Source: Cordia subcordata (taxonomy: Eukaryota > Streptophyta > Magnoliopsida > Boraginales > Cordiaceae). From it: a DNA stretch of 64,000 bases. A program made the translations under genes and the position numbers. Under the pieces are notes generated by a model, which was not told the DNA's origin, made no database searches, and saw only the letters and a program-made list of their open reading frames with translations. Positions within the stretch are counted from its first letter, which is position 1. Every line of letters starts with the position of its first letter. The stretch lies in the NCBI GenBank assembly GCA_028554755.1, contig JAPTOF010000014.1, forward strand, positions 6,262,001-6,326,000, in the 5' to 3' direction. Below are positions 46,216 through 58,520 of this stretch, piece after piece.

Positions 46216-47621
46216 TGATGGACGTCGAAACTACCAAAAATAAATTTCTATCTCTTATCTTGCAAATTTAATTTGTGTATACGGTGAGAAAGGGTCGAAT
46301 CCTTAGGGATTGAGTAATTTAAAATATACTAATTACTCCAAGTAGATTAATTAAACAAGCCGCAATTGAAAACGGGATTTTTAATGCAAAAAATTAAATT
46401 AGCACAAAACTATTTGGACCCTTAAGCATGGACACACAACTAGGCAATACATAAAAAACGTAAATAACAATAAATCAAACCTATGGATGCACTCTAGACC
46501 TAAATAAATGCTGAAAAATCAATATTAAATAAGAATCAATGGGAATTGAGCCTAGCCTCGGGTATAATACTAGTTTTGGTCTACAAATCCGATCATAGAT
46601 CTAATGATAACTTTCACCTATTTTAATAAACCAATTATGGTCGTTGGCACAGCCTACTAGCTTAATCTTTCCTTACAGTGTTGATAACAATTTAAATCCC
46701 ATACAATTTTTCCCTGCTATCGCCTTACCTATTAGACGGTCTAACCCTCGGAGATGCCTACAGGGTCTATTGAATAGCAACACTAGGTTCTAGAAAGATC
46801 TGATTTTAAATCGATTCTCTCGTGGCAATAGGTTAGTTAGATTATGTGCATATATAAGAGACCTAGTTACCACTTTTCTTAGATTAATTAAGCTAATCTA
46901 TTTGGCTACGTATCATTATGCAAATGAATAATCACTGAGAAATCAAACAATCACAAGATAATATTAATTCTTAAAACAGTAAACACAAAAGTACGAAAAT
47001 AAAAGTGAAAGGATAGAATCAGTTAGATCTCACACAATTTTGTAGAACCAAAATCTGGATTAATCCTTGGCTAGAAAGAAAATGAGAACTCCATGGACAT
47101 GAAATAGGAACCTAAAAAAAAACCTGCTATAAAGTATTTTCTAAATAAAAGTCTGGATCCCCTATGAAACGTGCATAGGAAAATATAGAGGAGAAATTCC
47201 TGATTAGAATCTTCATCGGATAAGACGACTCTTTAAAGGCTAAGGAAAATAAAAGGGCAAAAATCCTTAATCACAACTGTTGATGAAATAAAAGTCTTCC
47301 ATAATCAATCTCCTTCCTTTCCAAAATATAGCAAGTCTTCAATGCAAATCTTTTCCAAAATTGCTGCAAAAATATCTTCATGTCCTAGTCAAAGCTTAGT
47401 CAATCTCGCGTAGGCTTCACATGGTATTTTTCAAGATGGCAAAATTAATCTTATTAGTTACAAATGCATTCAAAAGTCCTTTGAATCCATATATAATGCT
47501 TCTAGCTCCTTTTTCCAAGGATAAACATTCAAAAACACATAAAAAGCATCATTGAAGAAGCATCTGATTCTAGAATTAAGTGTAAATAACTATGAATTAA
47601 AGTCTTCTTTTGGACTTCTCA
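46216..47621 (-). repeat. 3' LTR of the GAG-only element
   Basis: Read on the plus strand it starts TGATGGACGTCGAAACTACC and ends GACTTCTCA. The polypurine tract (GTGTGGGGAAATTTGAG on the minus strand) abuts or slightly overlaps its inner edge at about 47620-47636. Confidence 0.8.
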
Positions 47622-47636
47622 AATTTCCCCACACTT

Positions 47637-50600
47637 AGACCATTCTTGCCCTCAAGCATGAACTCAGTCAAGAACAAAAGTCTGCATACAGAACGACCAA
47701 AAGTGTTCTTTTGCAAAGTCAGGTGCTAGCTTTTCAAAACCCAAGAATAAACATGTTCATGAAGCAGTGTCACATTCTTAAGTATAAAACCAATGTTCCT
47801 ACACTTTCCTTTTACAACCAATAGCTTGTTTCACAAAGCATAAATTGCCAAACATATTCAAAACATGCAGTATCAAGATTCTTCTTCACAATTCCAATTC
47901 AACTAACTAAAGATTTTAACAATCAACCATCCTTCAACTTATGCCATCATTCAACACAAGTATAAATCCATTCAAAACTTCATTCTCTACCCAAGTTATT
48001 CAACCACAATTAGTTCAAGTGTGCAGCATCAAACAAACATCCTAAAAGTACTTCCTAAATATACAAACCAGCCTACTTTCTTTTCTTATCAATCATGCAA
48101 TACATCAACCTTTCAATACAAAAAGCTTTGGACTTCAAAAAATTTTGCAACATTTCAATCAACAAGACTCAACTCAACCATAAAGTTTTCACAAATCCAA
48201 CTTTTCAGCAAAAGGATTCCCCCAAAAATAAACATTTTCCAACAAGAAACATGGCCACAGTTAGTATTTACCAAAAAGAATTCTACCAGAAATTTCCACC
48301 AAGTATCAAAACAACTCAACCTCCTCACAAAGCAAACATAGGTGCAAACATAGGCATACAAACCTTCAAAAGTCTTTTGACCACAACTCATAGAAAATCA
48401 ACAAAGAAAAACAAAGGTAACCTAGTCTTTAACAAGACAAAATAAGTACTACTACATATATATAAGTTACTCGGATAACACCTAAACACTATGTAAATGA
48501 ACTTTATACCAGTTAAAGCACACACAAAAAATTATAGCCAAGTATGATTATGTCAATGTAATTACGAGAAATCAAAAGCATTCGCCTCGATGTCCAATTT
48601 TTTCTCAAGAAAAACAAGTTTGTGCCTAGACCCAACTGCTGGAAGGCCGGATCACTTCAACTGCTACCAATTACTTTGCTACACAACTTCCATGACTTGC
48701 TTAGAATGTCACTCAATCTTTTTTACGTGATGACGAACATTTGTAATGAATGCCTCTAGTTACTTAGTTGGTCACAACTCTAGGTGGTTTTTAGCTCTAC
48801 TCATGGTCCCTTTTTGGTTGACCAGTAGAGTAAAAAGGCGATTATTTAATTTACTTTAATTCATGCACTTTTTTTTCACAATTCAAATAACAATTTCAAC
48901 ACTTTTGCAGGAGTGGCCTCAATCCCAACATAACTTTCCTAAGCATGCATTTTTCCAACTTTTACAACAAAAATAAATCAAGGCAATTACCTATCAAACT
49001 CAAACTAGGCATTGGTTTCCAATTTAAGGGCATGCAAACTTTAACCCCCAATTAAGATTAAGCAAGGTTCAAACACTGCGTGTTCAAAGTAACTATCAAA
49101 GGCAACAAAATACAATGGGGATGGATTTATCTCATATACCATCTTACAGTTGCAAAGAAATCAAGTTTCCCGACCATGGAGATTAGACTTTTTCCTTAAG
49201 AGACGCCAAGTCCACAAAGAAGAAAGTTGAATAAAAAGAAAAATGATTTGACAAAAGAGCTTTTAAAAACTTCTAGTTTGACTCTTAAAACTCAAAGAAA
49301 CATGAAACCTAAGACATTAATGGACTCCAAAACTTTTTAAAAAAAACCATTTTTATAAAACACTTAACCAAATTTTTTTTGGTTATTTTTCTGTTATTTT
49401 TATTTTTTCTTTCATCAAGACTCAAGAAATACTAAATAAAACACATATATTCACAAGACTTAAGCCACCATATTAAAAACACATCTAAATATCCAAAAGA
49501 CTAAACATAAAAGACTAAAATGAAACATTCCTCCCCCACACTTATCACGTACATTGTTCTTATTGTGTAAAGAAAAGAAAGCAAGAAAATAAAAGAAAGA
49601 TAAAACAAAATTTAAGAAGAAAAAGACAAGAGGACCTCCTTTAAGAGAGGTGATGGAGGCGATAGAACCAGCTATCGTTCATCAAAATCAATGTCATGAA
49701 ACTCAATGAGATTCATCAATTTTTTGAGCTTTGATCTACATAAACAAAGAAGCACACCTTCATCCCCTTCAGGATTAAATCCAAGACATATAAAATAATT
49801 CAATCTTTATCTAAAAAATTATCAAGAATCTATGCAGATGCCCAATAGAGACTTTAATTCACCTAACCCATTCAAACCCAATGATTTATGGGCCAAACAA
49901 AATACCCAAATATCCTAAAGCAAATTAGTCAAGGTGTTGAAAATGTGTTTTTCATGATAAACATGCCTAATTCTTGTATAAGACTTCCAACAAAATTCAT
50001 AGTAATCATAATAGACAATCCCAAAGTAAGAAATCCAACCAAAATTGTTACAACTTCATCAACCACATTCTTGAAACACAAATTTTCAAAATCTCAACAT
50101 GTAAAAAATTTCAAGAATTAAAAAAAAAAACACGAAAAGATTTCAAAATACCTCACTCGTAGCACCAAATCTAAAAAACAAAGTGAAATACTTTGCAAAA
50201 AATGAAATTATGGAGCATGCGGGGTTAAGCACCTTAAATCTAAGATCTACAACACAAGGGAGTAAGTTGGGAAGTAACAAGGGCTAGGGATGGTAGTACA
50301 ATGCGTTGTTGGTTGCTAGTTGGCCATCGGTAATTGTCTTTTCTCCGTAGGGGATTGCAGAAAAGGTAGAGTTTGGGATAGGGGTCAAGTATTGAGTTTT
50401 GAGAGGTTAGGGAGCCGTTTCGTGTTGTTTGGGAAGGATTTAGGGCAAAAAAAATGCTCGGTGTGCTAAGATGACTTGACCTCAGTGGTGGTGGGTTTGT
50501 GGCTTCTTGCATTCTTGGCTTTTGGGTTGCTTGGAGATGATTTTTGTGCTATTTTCTTCTTCTTCTTCACAGTTGTTTGTGAGGTGTGTTTAAGAGATTT

Positions 50601-51313
50601 GCGGTGGGTTTGATGTTTATGGCAGTGGTTATGGAGGTTTTGGTGGTGGTTATGGAGATGGGTTTGGTAGGTCTTGAAAGGAAGAAGAAGATGGGTGAGT
50701 TTTGAAAAAAAGAAAGGTTAGAGTTTATTTCTTAAAAGCTTTATTTCAAAACAGCCCCAATACACCTGCGTGCCCACACTTAAGCCTTTAGTGATCGAAA
50801 AAATTCAGAAAACACCACTAAATCTGTCACTTTTCTAAAGCACCTTATACTTGTCAACATTCAAACTCTACCATAACAATTTCAAACCAAAGTTAGGGTT
50901 ATTAAGGAAGAAGAAAAAGGCCAAAAATAATTGAAAAATCTCAAAAAAAAAAAGAAAAATTTTGCAAAAATCAAAAATCAACTAAAACACATTAGATAAC
51001 TCAAGATTAAAACTTTTAACTCTGTGGGTTGCCTCCTACCAGAGCCTTTGTTTAACATCGTTGGCTCGGCGAAACCAATTCATCTAAGCTTTATTCAGAG
51101 GCTTCTCCGGTTCAATTCTTTCATGAGCAAGCTTCAACCAATAGCCATGAACTTCGATGACTTTGTCATTACTCAAGCTCTTCACCTCAACTACATCACA
51201 AGAAAACAATTTTGTAATAACAAAAAGACTTACCCATTTAGTCCGTGGATCATCAAGAAACAATTTAAAACCAGAGTGATGATATAAAACTTTTTGTCCA
51301 ACTAAAATTTGTT
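47637..51313 (-). mobile_element. Non-coding interior of the GAG-only element
   Basis: About 3.7 kb without retroelement enzymes. Frames at 48021-48445, 49888-50162, 50240-50512 and 51024-51287 are short, overlap on both strands and lack domains. The stretch at 50.2-50.7 kb is GT-rich. Confidence 0.6.
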
Positions 51314-52040
51314 TCAGGCAATAACTTTTTCTTGCAAGCTCTTTTTCTTTTCATTGTGGATTTTTGCCTTCTCATAAGCATTGTTTTTCTTTTTCTCTAA
51401 CTCTTGGGGCTGTAACTTCTTATATGCATCCCTCTTGTCCACCATAAGTGGATTTGATTGGCTTTGAATTTTTCCCATTGGCTTTATTTGATTCTTCCGC
51501 ATGGCAATTCGTTCCTGCAAGTTAGTGCTACTTGCAAAAGTCTTCTCAGATTCTTTTAGTTTTTCAAGAGAGTGACGTTTACAAGAAGTAAAACTTAACT
51601 TATTATCATCAACTGTTTCTAAGGCAAAAACACAAAATACCTCACTAGGATTTTTCATGTCATTATAAACATCAAATTTAACAATATCTCTATCAGACTC
51701 CAAAGTCAAAGTTCCATCATGAACATCAATTTTCGCTCTACCGATGCTAAGGAAAGGTCTTCTTAACAAGATTTCACAAGACTTGGAAGACGAATCTTCC
51801 TCCATATCAAGCACATAAAAATCAACCGGAAAGACCAACTTACCTACTTGCACAAAAACATCTTCTAGGACATCTTTGGGATAAACCAAAGACCTATCAG
51901 CTAATTAAATGACAACTCATGTTTCTTTCAAAGATCATAAATTCAAGGGTCCTTTATTCAAAATAAAATAAATGGATTTAGGCATGACACTAATAGATGC
52001 TTCTAGATCACACACAACCTTCTTAATACCCAGACACCTT
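51314..52040 (-). pseudogene. Retroviral-type aspartic protease remnant
   Basis: The frame from 51889 to 51314 has VYPKDVLEDVFVQVGKLVFP, FYVLDMEEDSS, ILLRRPFLSIGRAKIDVHDG and TLTLESD, the C-terminal half of Gypsy-type proteases. Upstream, near 51981-52009, the active-site region reads DLEASISVMP where active enzymes have DLGAS, so the catalytic glycine is replaced (a GGA to GAA-type change). Stops separate it from the 51889 frame. No pol follows. Confidence 0.75.
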
Positions 52041-52320
52041 TTTGACGTGAAATAGCAAACATACCTTGGAATTTGCATTTTGGTGGCAATCTTTATTTAA
52101 GCATACTAGAGACATTTTCCCCCATACTTATCTTTTCATTGCCAGCAAGTTTCTTTTTGTTAGTGCACAATTCTTTCAAAAATTTGCAATTCAAGGTACT
52201 TGCCTAATTGCATCAAATAACGGAATATTTACCTTTACCTTGCGAAGAAGCTCAAAAATCTCCTTTTCTCCTTCTCTTTTTTGGACTTTGTGAATTTTTT
52301 GGGGAAAGAAGGCTTAACCA

Positions 52321-53844
52321 CTAGCTTCTACTATTTTTAGGCTCTATTTCATTGTTATACATCACCTTTTCATCATGTTTCGCACCTTCTTTTTCGATTT
52401 CTTTCTTTGTTTTATGTGCTGTCAACTTTGCGTGCCCATGCCTAGTCTGATAGTGGCTGTTCAACAGCTCTTTTTCACTTCTGAAGGTAATTGCACATGG
52501 ATTTAGATTAGCAACCGTTTGAGAAAGTAATTTATCACAGGACGCTAATCGATTAACAGAGGTGGCCAATTGACTAACTTGATTCTCCAAATTTTTTATG
52601 CATGCTCTCAATTCTTGTTAAAAATTTTTAGTATTAAGAATTAGAGAGTTCACAATATCCTCAAGAGTAACACTTGAATTTGAAGGTGCAGGCTGCGGTG
52701 GTAGGGCTGGTCGTGGTTGGAAGTGTTGTGAATTTTGGCAAATTAGAATTTTATGGCCTTGCTTTATAGCTCAAGTTTGGGTGATCCCTCCAACCTGGGT
52801 TGTAACTATGCGAATATGGATCCTACCTCCTTTATAGTGGACTAAGAAATTCTCCAATGACATTAACATATTGTGGCTCCTCTTCTTGGAGCATGAGACA
52901 CATGTCGGGTGTCTTGCCATAGTGCAAATTCCACAAACTTTAGGTGTAGGAAAGCCACCGCCTGCAATCAAACTTTGCACAAGAGAAGTTAGTTAACTTT
53001 GAATCAAGAGAGGAAATACTAACCTCATTAACTCTTCTCGAAGGCTCATATCTACTCCTAAATTGTTAAGAGTTCACTGTCATGATAGAAATTAAGTCTC
53101 TAGCTTTTTGAGGTGTTTTATTAACAATGACACTTACATTTGTGGCATCCATCATCTTTGTCTCAATAGGAAGCAACCCTTCATAAAATTTTTGGATAAG
53201 AGATTGTTTGGAAATCTCATATTGGGGGCAACTTATGCAAAGTCTCTTAAATATCTCCCAATAATCATAAGTAATTCGGAATCCCTTGCTTGATAGCGCA
53301 AATTTCTCTCCTAATCATCGTAGCTCTAGAGGTTGGAAAGAATTTGTCAAGAAAAGCTCTTGCCATTGCGTCCCATGTGGTGATAGAAACAGATGGAAGG
53401 TAGAATAACCATTTTTTCATCGTAACCACCAAGAAAAACGGGAACGCCCTTAATTTAATCTGATCTTTGGTCACTCCTTAGGGCTTCATACTTGAATAAA
53501 CAACATCAAATTCTTTCAAGTGTTTATGCAGGTTCTTATTCTCCAATCCTTGAAAAGTGGGTAAAAGACGTATTAGACCCGATTTCAACTCAAAATTCGC
53601 ATTCAATGCTGGGTATGTGATGCAAAGTGACTACTAATTCAAGGGGGCATAGTTCACGCAACATTTGGTTATTTTTAGCCATCTCCTCGCTCTCAGCCTC
53701 ACTAAATGAATCGGACAAAGCTTGTGATGTTTCAGCTTGTTCTTGGAGTTGTTTCTACAACCTTGCTTCTTTCTTCACGCTTTTAGTGGTCTTTCCTATC
53801 TCAAGATCAAAATGCATCTCACTTGTATGATCTAACCTGGTCAT
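52321..53844 (-). pseudogene. Gypsy-type GAG remnant
   Basis: It starts at the ATG at 53844 (MTRLDHTSEMHFD). The core retrotransposon gag domain follows (LKSGLIRLLPTFQGLENKN, then IKLRAFPFFL, WLFYLPSVSITTWDAMARAF and IRREICAIKQG, 53.27-53.58 kb). A C-terminal part has IKNLENQVSQLATSVNRLA and ITFRSEKELLN (52.45-52.61 kb). Several stops, such as a TAA in SMKP-GV and a TAG in EARL-KQ, and frame changes break it. Confidence 0.78.
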
Positions 53845-53861
53845 AAGAAAAAGCAAAAATT

Positions 53862-53894
53862 TTAGTACCAATCACTAACAATAGCACCAAAATT
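53862..53894 (-). other. Decayed primer-binding site of the GAG-only element
   Basis: On the minus strand the bases after the LTR end read AATTTTGGTGCTATTGTTAG. This fits the tRNA-Asp type site TGGCGCCGTTGCCGGGGA changed mainly by C-to-T and G-to-A steps. Confidence 0.5.
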
Positions 53895-55336
53895 TGATGG
53901 GCATCAAAACCACCAAAAATAAATTCCTATCTCTTAGCTTGTAAGTTTTATTTGTGTATACGGTGAGAAAGGCCCAAGTACTCAAGGGTTAGGTGATTTA
54001 AAATATGCTAATTACACAAAGTAAATTAATTAAACAAGTCGCAATCAAAAAGTGGGGTTTTTAATGCAAAAAAATTAAATTAGCACAAAATTGTCCAGTA
54101 CACTGGACCCTTAAGCGTGGGCACACAATTGGATAGTAAATTAAAAAAAATGTAAATAACAATAAATCAAACCTATGGATACAATCTAGACCTAAATAAA
54201 TGCTGGAAAATTAGTATTAAACAAGAAATCAATGGGAATTAAGCCTAGCCTCAGGTATAATCCTATTTTTGGTCTACAAATCTGATCATAGTTGTAATGA
54301 TAACTTTTACTTATTTTGATAAACCAGTTATGGTCGTTGGTACGGCTTAACAACTTAATCTTTCCTTATAGTGTTGATAATACTTTAAACCCCTACTATT
54401 TTTCTCTGCTATTGCCTTACCTATTAGACGGTTTAACCCTCAAAGATGCCTGCAGAGTCTATTTAATGGCAGCACTAAGTTATAAAAAGACTTAATTCTA
54501 AAAGTCAATTATCTCGTAGCAATCGCTCAGTTAGATTATGTGTTTATATAAGAGATTTGGTTACCACCATTCTTAGATTAATTAAGTTAATTAATTAAGT
54601 TAATCTATTAAGCTACCTATCATCATGCAATTGAATAATTGCCGAGAAATTAAACAATTACAAGATAATATTAATTCTTAAAATAGTAAATACACAAATA
54701 CCAAAATAAAAATGAAAGGATTAAATTAGTTAGATCTCATAAAATTTTGTAGGACTAAAATCTTGATTAACTCTTGGCTAAAAAGAACATTAGAACTCCA
54801 TAGACATGGATTAGGCGCCCAAAGAGAAAAACCTGTAACAAAGTATTTTCTGAATAAAAGTCTGGATTCCTTATGAAACGTGCATAGGAAAATATAAAGG
54901 AGAAATTCCTAACTAGATTTGTTATCAGATAAAGAAACTCTTTAAAGGCTAAGGAAAATAAAAAGGCAAAAAAAATCCTTAATCACAATTCTTGATGATA
55001 TAAAAGTCTTCCATAATCAATCTCCCTCATTTCCAAAATATGGTAAGTCTTCAACGCAAATCTTTTCCAATAGTGCTACAAAAATATCTCCATGTCCCGG
55101 TCAAAGCTCGATCAATCTTGTGTAGGCTTCACATGGTATTTTTTAAGGTGGCAGAATCAATTTTATTATCTATAAACACATTTGAAAGTCCTTTGAATAT
55201 ATATATGATGCTTCCAGCTCTTTTTTCCAAGCATAAACATGCAAAAGCACATAAAAAGCACCAATTAAGAAGCATCTAATTCTAGAATTAAGTGCAAATA
55301 ACTATGAATTAAAAGCTTATTTCGGAATTAAGTTCA
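53895..55336 (-). repeat. 5' LTR of the GAG-only element
   Basis: On the plus strand it starts TGATGGGCATCAAAACCACC and ends AATTAAGTTCA. It aligns with 46216-47621 throughout, for example ATTTGTGTATACGGTGAGAAAGG in both. Confidence 0.8.
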
Positions 55337-55911
55337 ACTTTCTCCCACTTAGCTGTAAGGGGATAAACGTCTGCTATACTTAGAGTTTAGCAAGAAACAA
55401 GTCATATGTGTCTTTTGACTTAAGGCTATTAGTGGCTACAAATAAACACTTCCACCAGAGGGGATGGCATCAAGCAACCCCATAGTTAAGCACTCATATA
55501 GTTATTCTCCCTTGGCAACATGCTACTTGCCTATTTACATGCCCCACCAGACATACACTCCCATAACATTACCTTATATCATTAATTTATTTCAATTCAT
55601 ATACACTTTCAACCATATGATGCCAACTTAAGTGTAGGATTGTCTTTTGCAGGTACCACACTACTGTACAAAACTCACATTCTATTGTCTTCTAGTCTTG
55701 TAGGTTATGGCCCAAAATTCACAATTGTTGATATGAATATCTACAATAATCTCAAGAATGGCTTTTAGTGAGCTATTTTGTAGTTCTTTTGGGTTGTTTA
55801 TATGTTGTGTCTTGAAATGGAATGATTATCTTGCCTAGCAAAAAAAAAAAAAAAAAGAAAGAAAGAAAGAAAAGTTGAGAGAGGAAAAAATTGAGGGATA
55901 AATTGGTCCAA
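55337..55911. other. Intergenic DNA with an A/GAAA microsatellite
   Basis: Nothing coding. A poly(A) run and (GAAA)n lie at about 55839-55874. Confidence 0.5.
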
Positions 55912-56368
55912 CACTATATTTGGATTGTGGGAAATAGGGGAAGAGGAATGGTCTTGAAGTGATTTCTAATTCCTTTGTCTTATTTGGGTTGGAAGGATAT
56001 GAAGAGTGAGGGTAGATAAAATAATAGGCCTCATCCTTCCATCATCACTAAATCCAATCCTTCTAAATTGGAATCAAATAGAGGGGAGGAAAAGTATTAT
56101 TTTGTGAAATGACTATCAATTTTCATGTGAATAATTACATAAAATAAGAAAAGGGCATTAAAGGTAATTTAGACATAAAATGTATCCCTTCCCTCCATTT
56201 CCTTCTTAACTCAAACAAAAATAATTCATAATCTTTTATGTTCTTTTCTCTTCTAAAATCTACCCAATCCAAATAGGAATTAATCATCCCCTCTCCTTTC
56301 CTTTTATAATTCTTTCCTCTCCTTTTCTTTCCTTTGTTAAACTTTCCCCTTTGAATCTAGGCATAGTG
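55912..56368. mobile_element. MITE-like element
   Basis: Ends CACTATATTTGGATTGTGGG (left) and, read inward from the right, CACTATGCCTAGATTCAAAGGGG form inverted repeats. The interior is purine-rich at the left and pyrimidine-rich at the right, so the arms can pair further in. Flanks CAA and TAA would fit a Tourist-type TAA duplication with one change. Confidence 0.5.
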
Positions 56369-56722
56369 TAAGGGAACAAATCGTGGGATCCTAATATTTT
56401 TCCAAATAAGAAAATAGTTACTTTAATTTATATGTTGTTTTAAGATTTATCCATTTCTCTTGTATCTTGAAGACCATAATAATAACAATTTGAAGCTATC
56501 AAATGAGGTTGCTCATGAATAGATCAAAGAATCTATTTCTTAGAGGCAAATATTTATGTACATTCAAATTGTTGAGTTAGTGTCATATTTTACCTCCTAA
56601 ACCATTTTAGTTTTTCTTTAGAAAATTGGCAAGTTATTCTTTCTTTCTTCTTTTATTGCTAAAGTAAGTGTTATGTTTATTTTTTATGTAATGCTCTAGT
56701 AAGATGCTACATAGCTCCCCAT

Positions 56723-57753
56723 CATTACAAAGATTGAGAATAGGCAATAGTTTCTAGCGGTGGTTTTAAAAAAACTGCCGCTTATAGGTGTATAGTTGGC
56801 GGTTTTATTGTACCATCACTAAATGTAGATATAGGTGGTAGTTTTTGTAAATTTTTTTCGTCAATTGTAATTATAGGTGGCAATTTTCACTAATCACCAC
56901 CTATAGTGGCACATTTTACTTTTTTAAATAAAAAAAATGTACAAAAGCAATAATTTTATAAAAGTTGTTGCTTATATTGTCACATTTTATTTTTGCGTAT
57001 AATGAAAAATGCATATAGGCAACAATTTTCATAAAATCGCTGCCTATACTGGCACAGTTTAATTTTTTAAATATGGAAAATGTTTATAGGTGACTATTCA
57101 ATAATAATCGCTGTCTATAGTGGTATGTCTTACTTTTAAAATAATAAAAAAAATGTAAATAGGCTGCATTTTTTTATATAGGCAACTATAATTGTAATAC
57201 ATAAAAATAATGTTATATAATATATTTGATGAATGTATTCTCAACTTGATTGATAAATGATGCAGCTATACAGTTAAATAGTTGTAAGAGGTTCATAGGA
57301 ATAATAAAGGTACCTAAAAACAAAGATCTCTATAAAACAAAGATACAGATGAAGAGGACAATCCAATATCCTCTTGGTTGAGAGGGTGAGAATAGTGGAG
57401 GTATTGGCTATTCTTTTCTCATTATAAAGGTGCATACACACCCTTGTTTCCCATCAAACTTGAAACCAAGTCTGTAATGCCCCAGCTCAAAACTCCAGGC
57501 ACAAGTGTGATAAGCATGTAGCTCAGTAGTTTCGAAACTACTGCCTATAACCATCTTTTTCTATTTTTCTAATTTTTATTTAAATTGATATTTTCACATA
57601 AGTAGCGATTTTAACCTTCTTAGAATAGGCCAATGCTATATAAATGGTGGTTGTAGTGGCGTTTTGTAAACCGCCGCTTGTGCATAGGTGGCACTTCATA
57701 ATCGCCGCTGATGGGCAAAAAAGTCGCTGCCTACTCCCTAATTTTTTGTAGTG
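56723..57753. mobile_element. Non-autonomous CACTA (En/Spm-like) element
   Basis: The right end read inward, CACTACAAAAAATTAGGGAG then TAGGCAGCGA, matches the left end CATTACAAAGATTGAGAA then TAGGCAATAG. Sub-terminal regions hold many copies of TATAGG(T/C)GGC and ACCGCC/GGCGGT in both directions, typical of CACTA elements. No transposase is present in the 1,031 bp. The 3-bp flanks (CAT, ACT) do not match. Confidence 0.7.
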
Positions 57754-58520
57754 ACTGTGTCTTTGTTATTCATATTTCTTTTAATTTAATTAAATAGTTG
57801 ATCATTTTTTTCACTGTGGATAGACTGATGACAACTTTTTCAAAAGAAAAACTAATCTTTTGACTTTTAATCTAAGTGCCACAAGGAAACCCATGATTTT
57901 TCCTTCATTTTTTCAATGTTTTGATAGCGGTAAACATAATATTCTTCTCAGTATTAAGAAGTTGGGGATACCACATAAGTGGTTCAATTTTGTTTGATAT
58001 GTGTGATGAGTGTTTTTTTTTTTTTAATTTAATATTTGGGTAGGATGTTGCGTAGCACCATGTGATTATTTTATTCGTATTTTATTTTTTTAAGTAGTTA
58101 ATGTCAATTTTTTTAACAAAATTGATAAAAGAATTCCAAAAATAAATTAATTTCTTAAATTTAATCTTTTTATTCTAAATATCATGAATATTTAATTAGA
58201 TAAAAATATAAATTCAATACGTTATTAAAATTTTTAATTATACAACTAATTCACATTTAACTATATAATCATCTAACTTATACAAACTATAAAACATAAA
58301 AATATATAATACTTGTAGCATCGCGTAGGTCAACATAATAGCTGACATTATTTCAACATTAATGGGATTTTTCTTGAATCAATATAGTGTGTCATCTAAT
58401 TATTACTGAAGCCAAAAATTAAACACGATCTAAATTGACTTGTTTCAGTCGACAATAATTTAAAAAAAAAAAAAAAGAAAAGAGAGAGAAGGAGAGTCTT
58501 TCGTATATATATGGATAAAA
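57754..58520. other. AT-rich intergenic DNA
   Basis: Nothing recognised apart from T- and A-runs. Confidence 0.45.

Larger units (their letters stand above)
46216..55336 (-). mobile_element. LTR retrotransposon with GAG and protease remnant only (TR-GAG/LARD type)
   Basis: Two long direct repeats, 46216-47621 (1.41 kb) and 53895-55336 (1.44 kb), align end to end with many small changes. The interior reads on the minus strand: primer-binding site, gag and the tail of an aspartic protease. About 3.7 kb of non-coding DNA fills the space to the other LTR. No reverse transcriptase, RNase H or integrase motif was seen. Gag resembles Gypsy-type elements. Flanking bases (ATCAA left, ACTTT right) do not show a matching 5-bp duplication. 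The level of LTR divergence points to an old insertion. Confidence 0.82.

Noticed and set aside
48021..48445. Two overlapping plus-strand frames of 106 and 116 codons
   Set aside because: They are N-, K- and Q-rich, overlap in different frames, run against the element's direction and show no domain.
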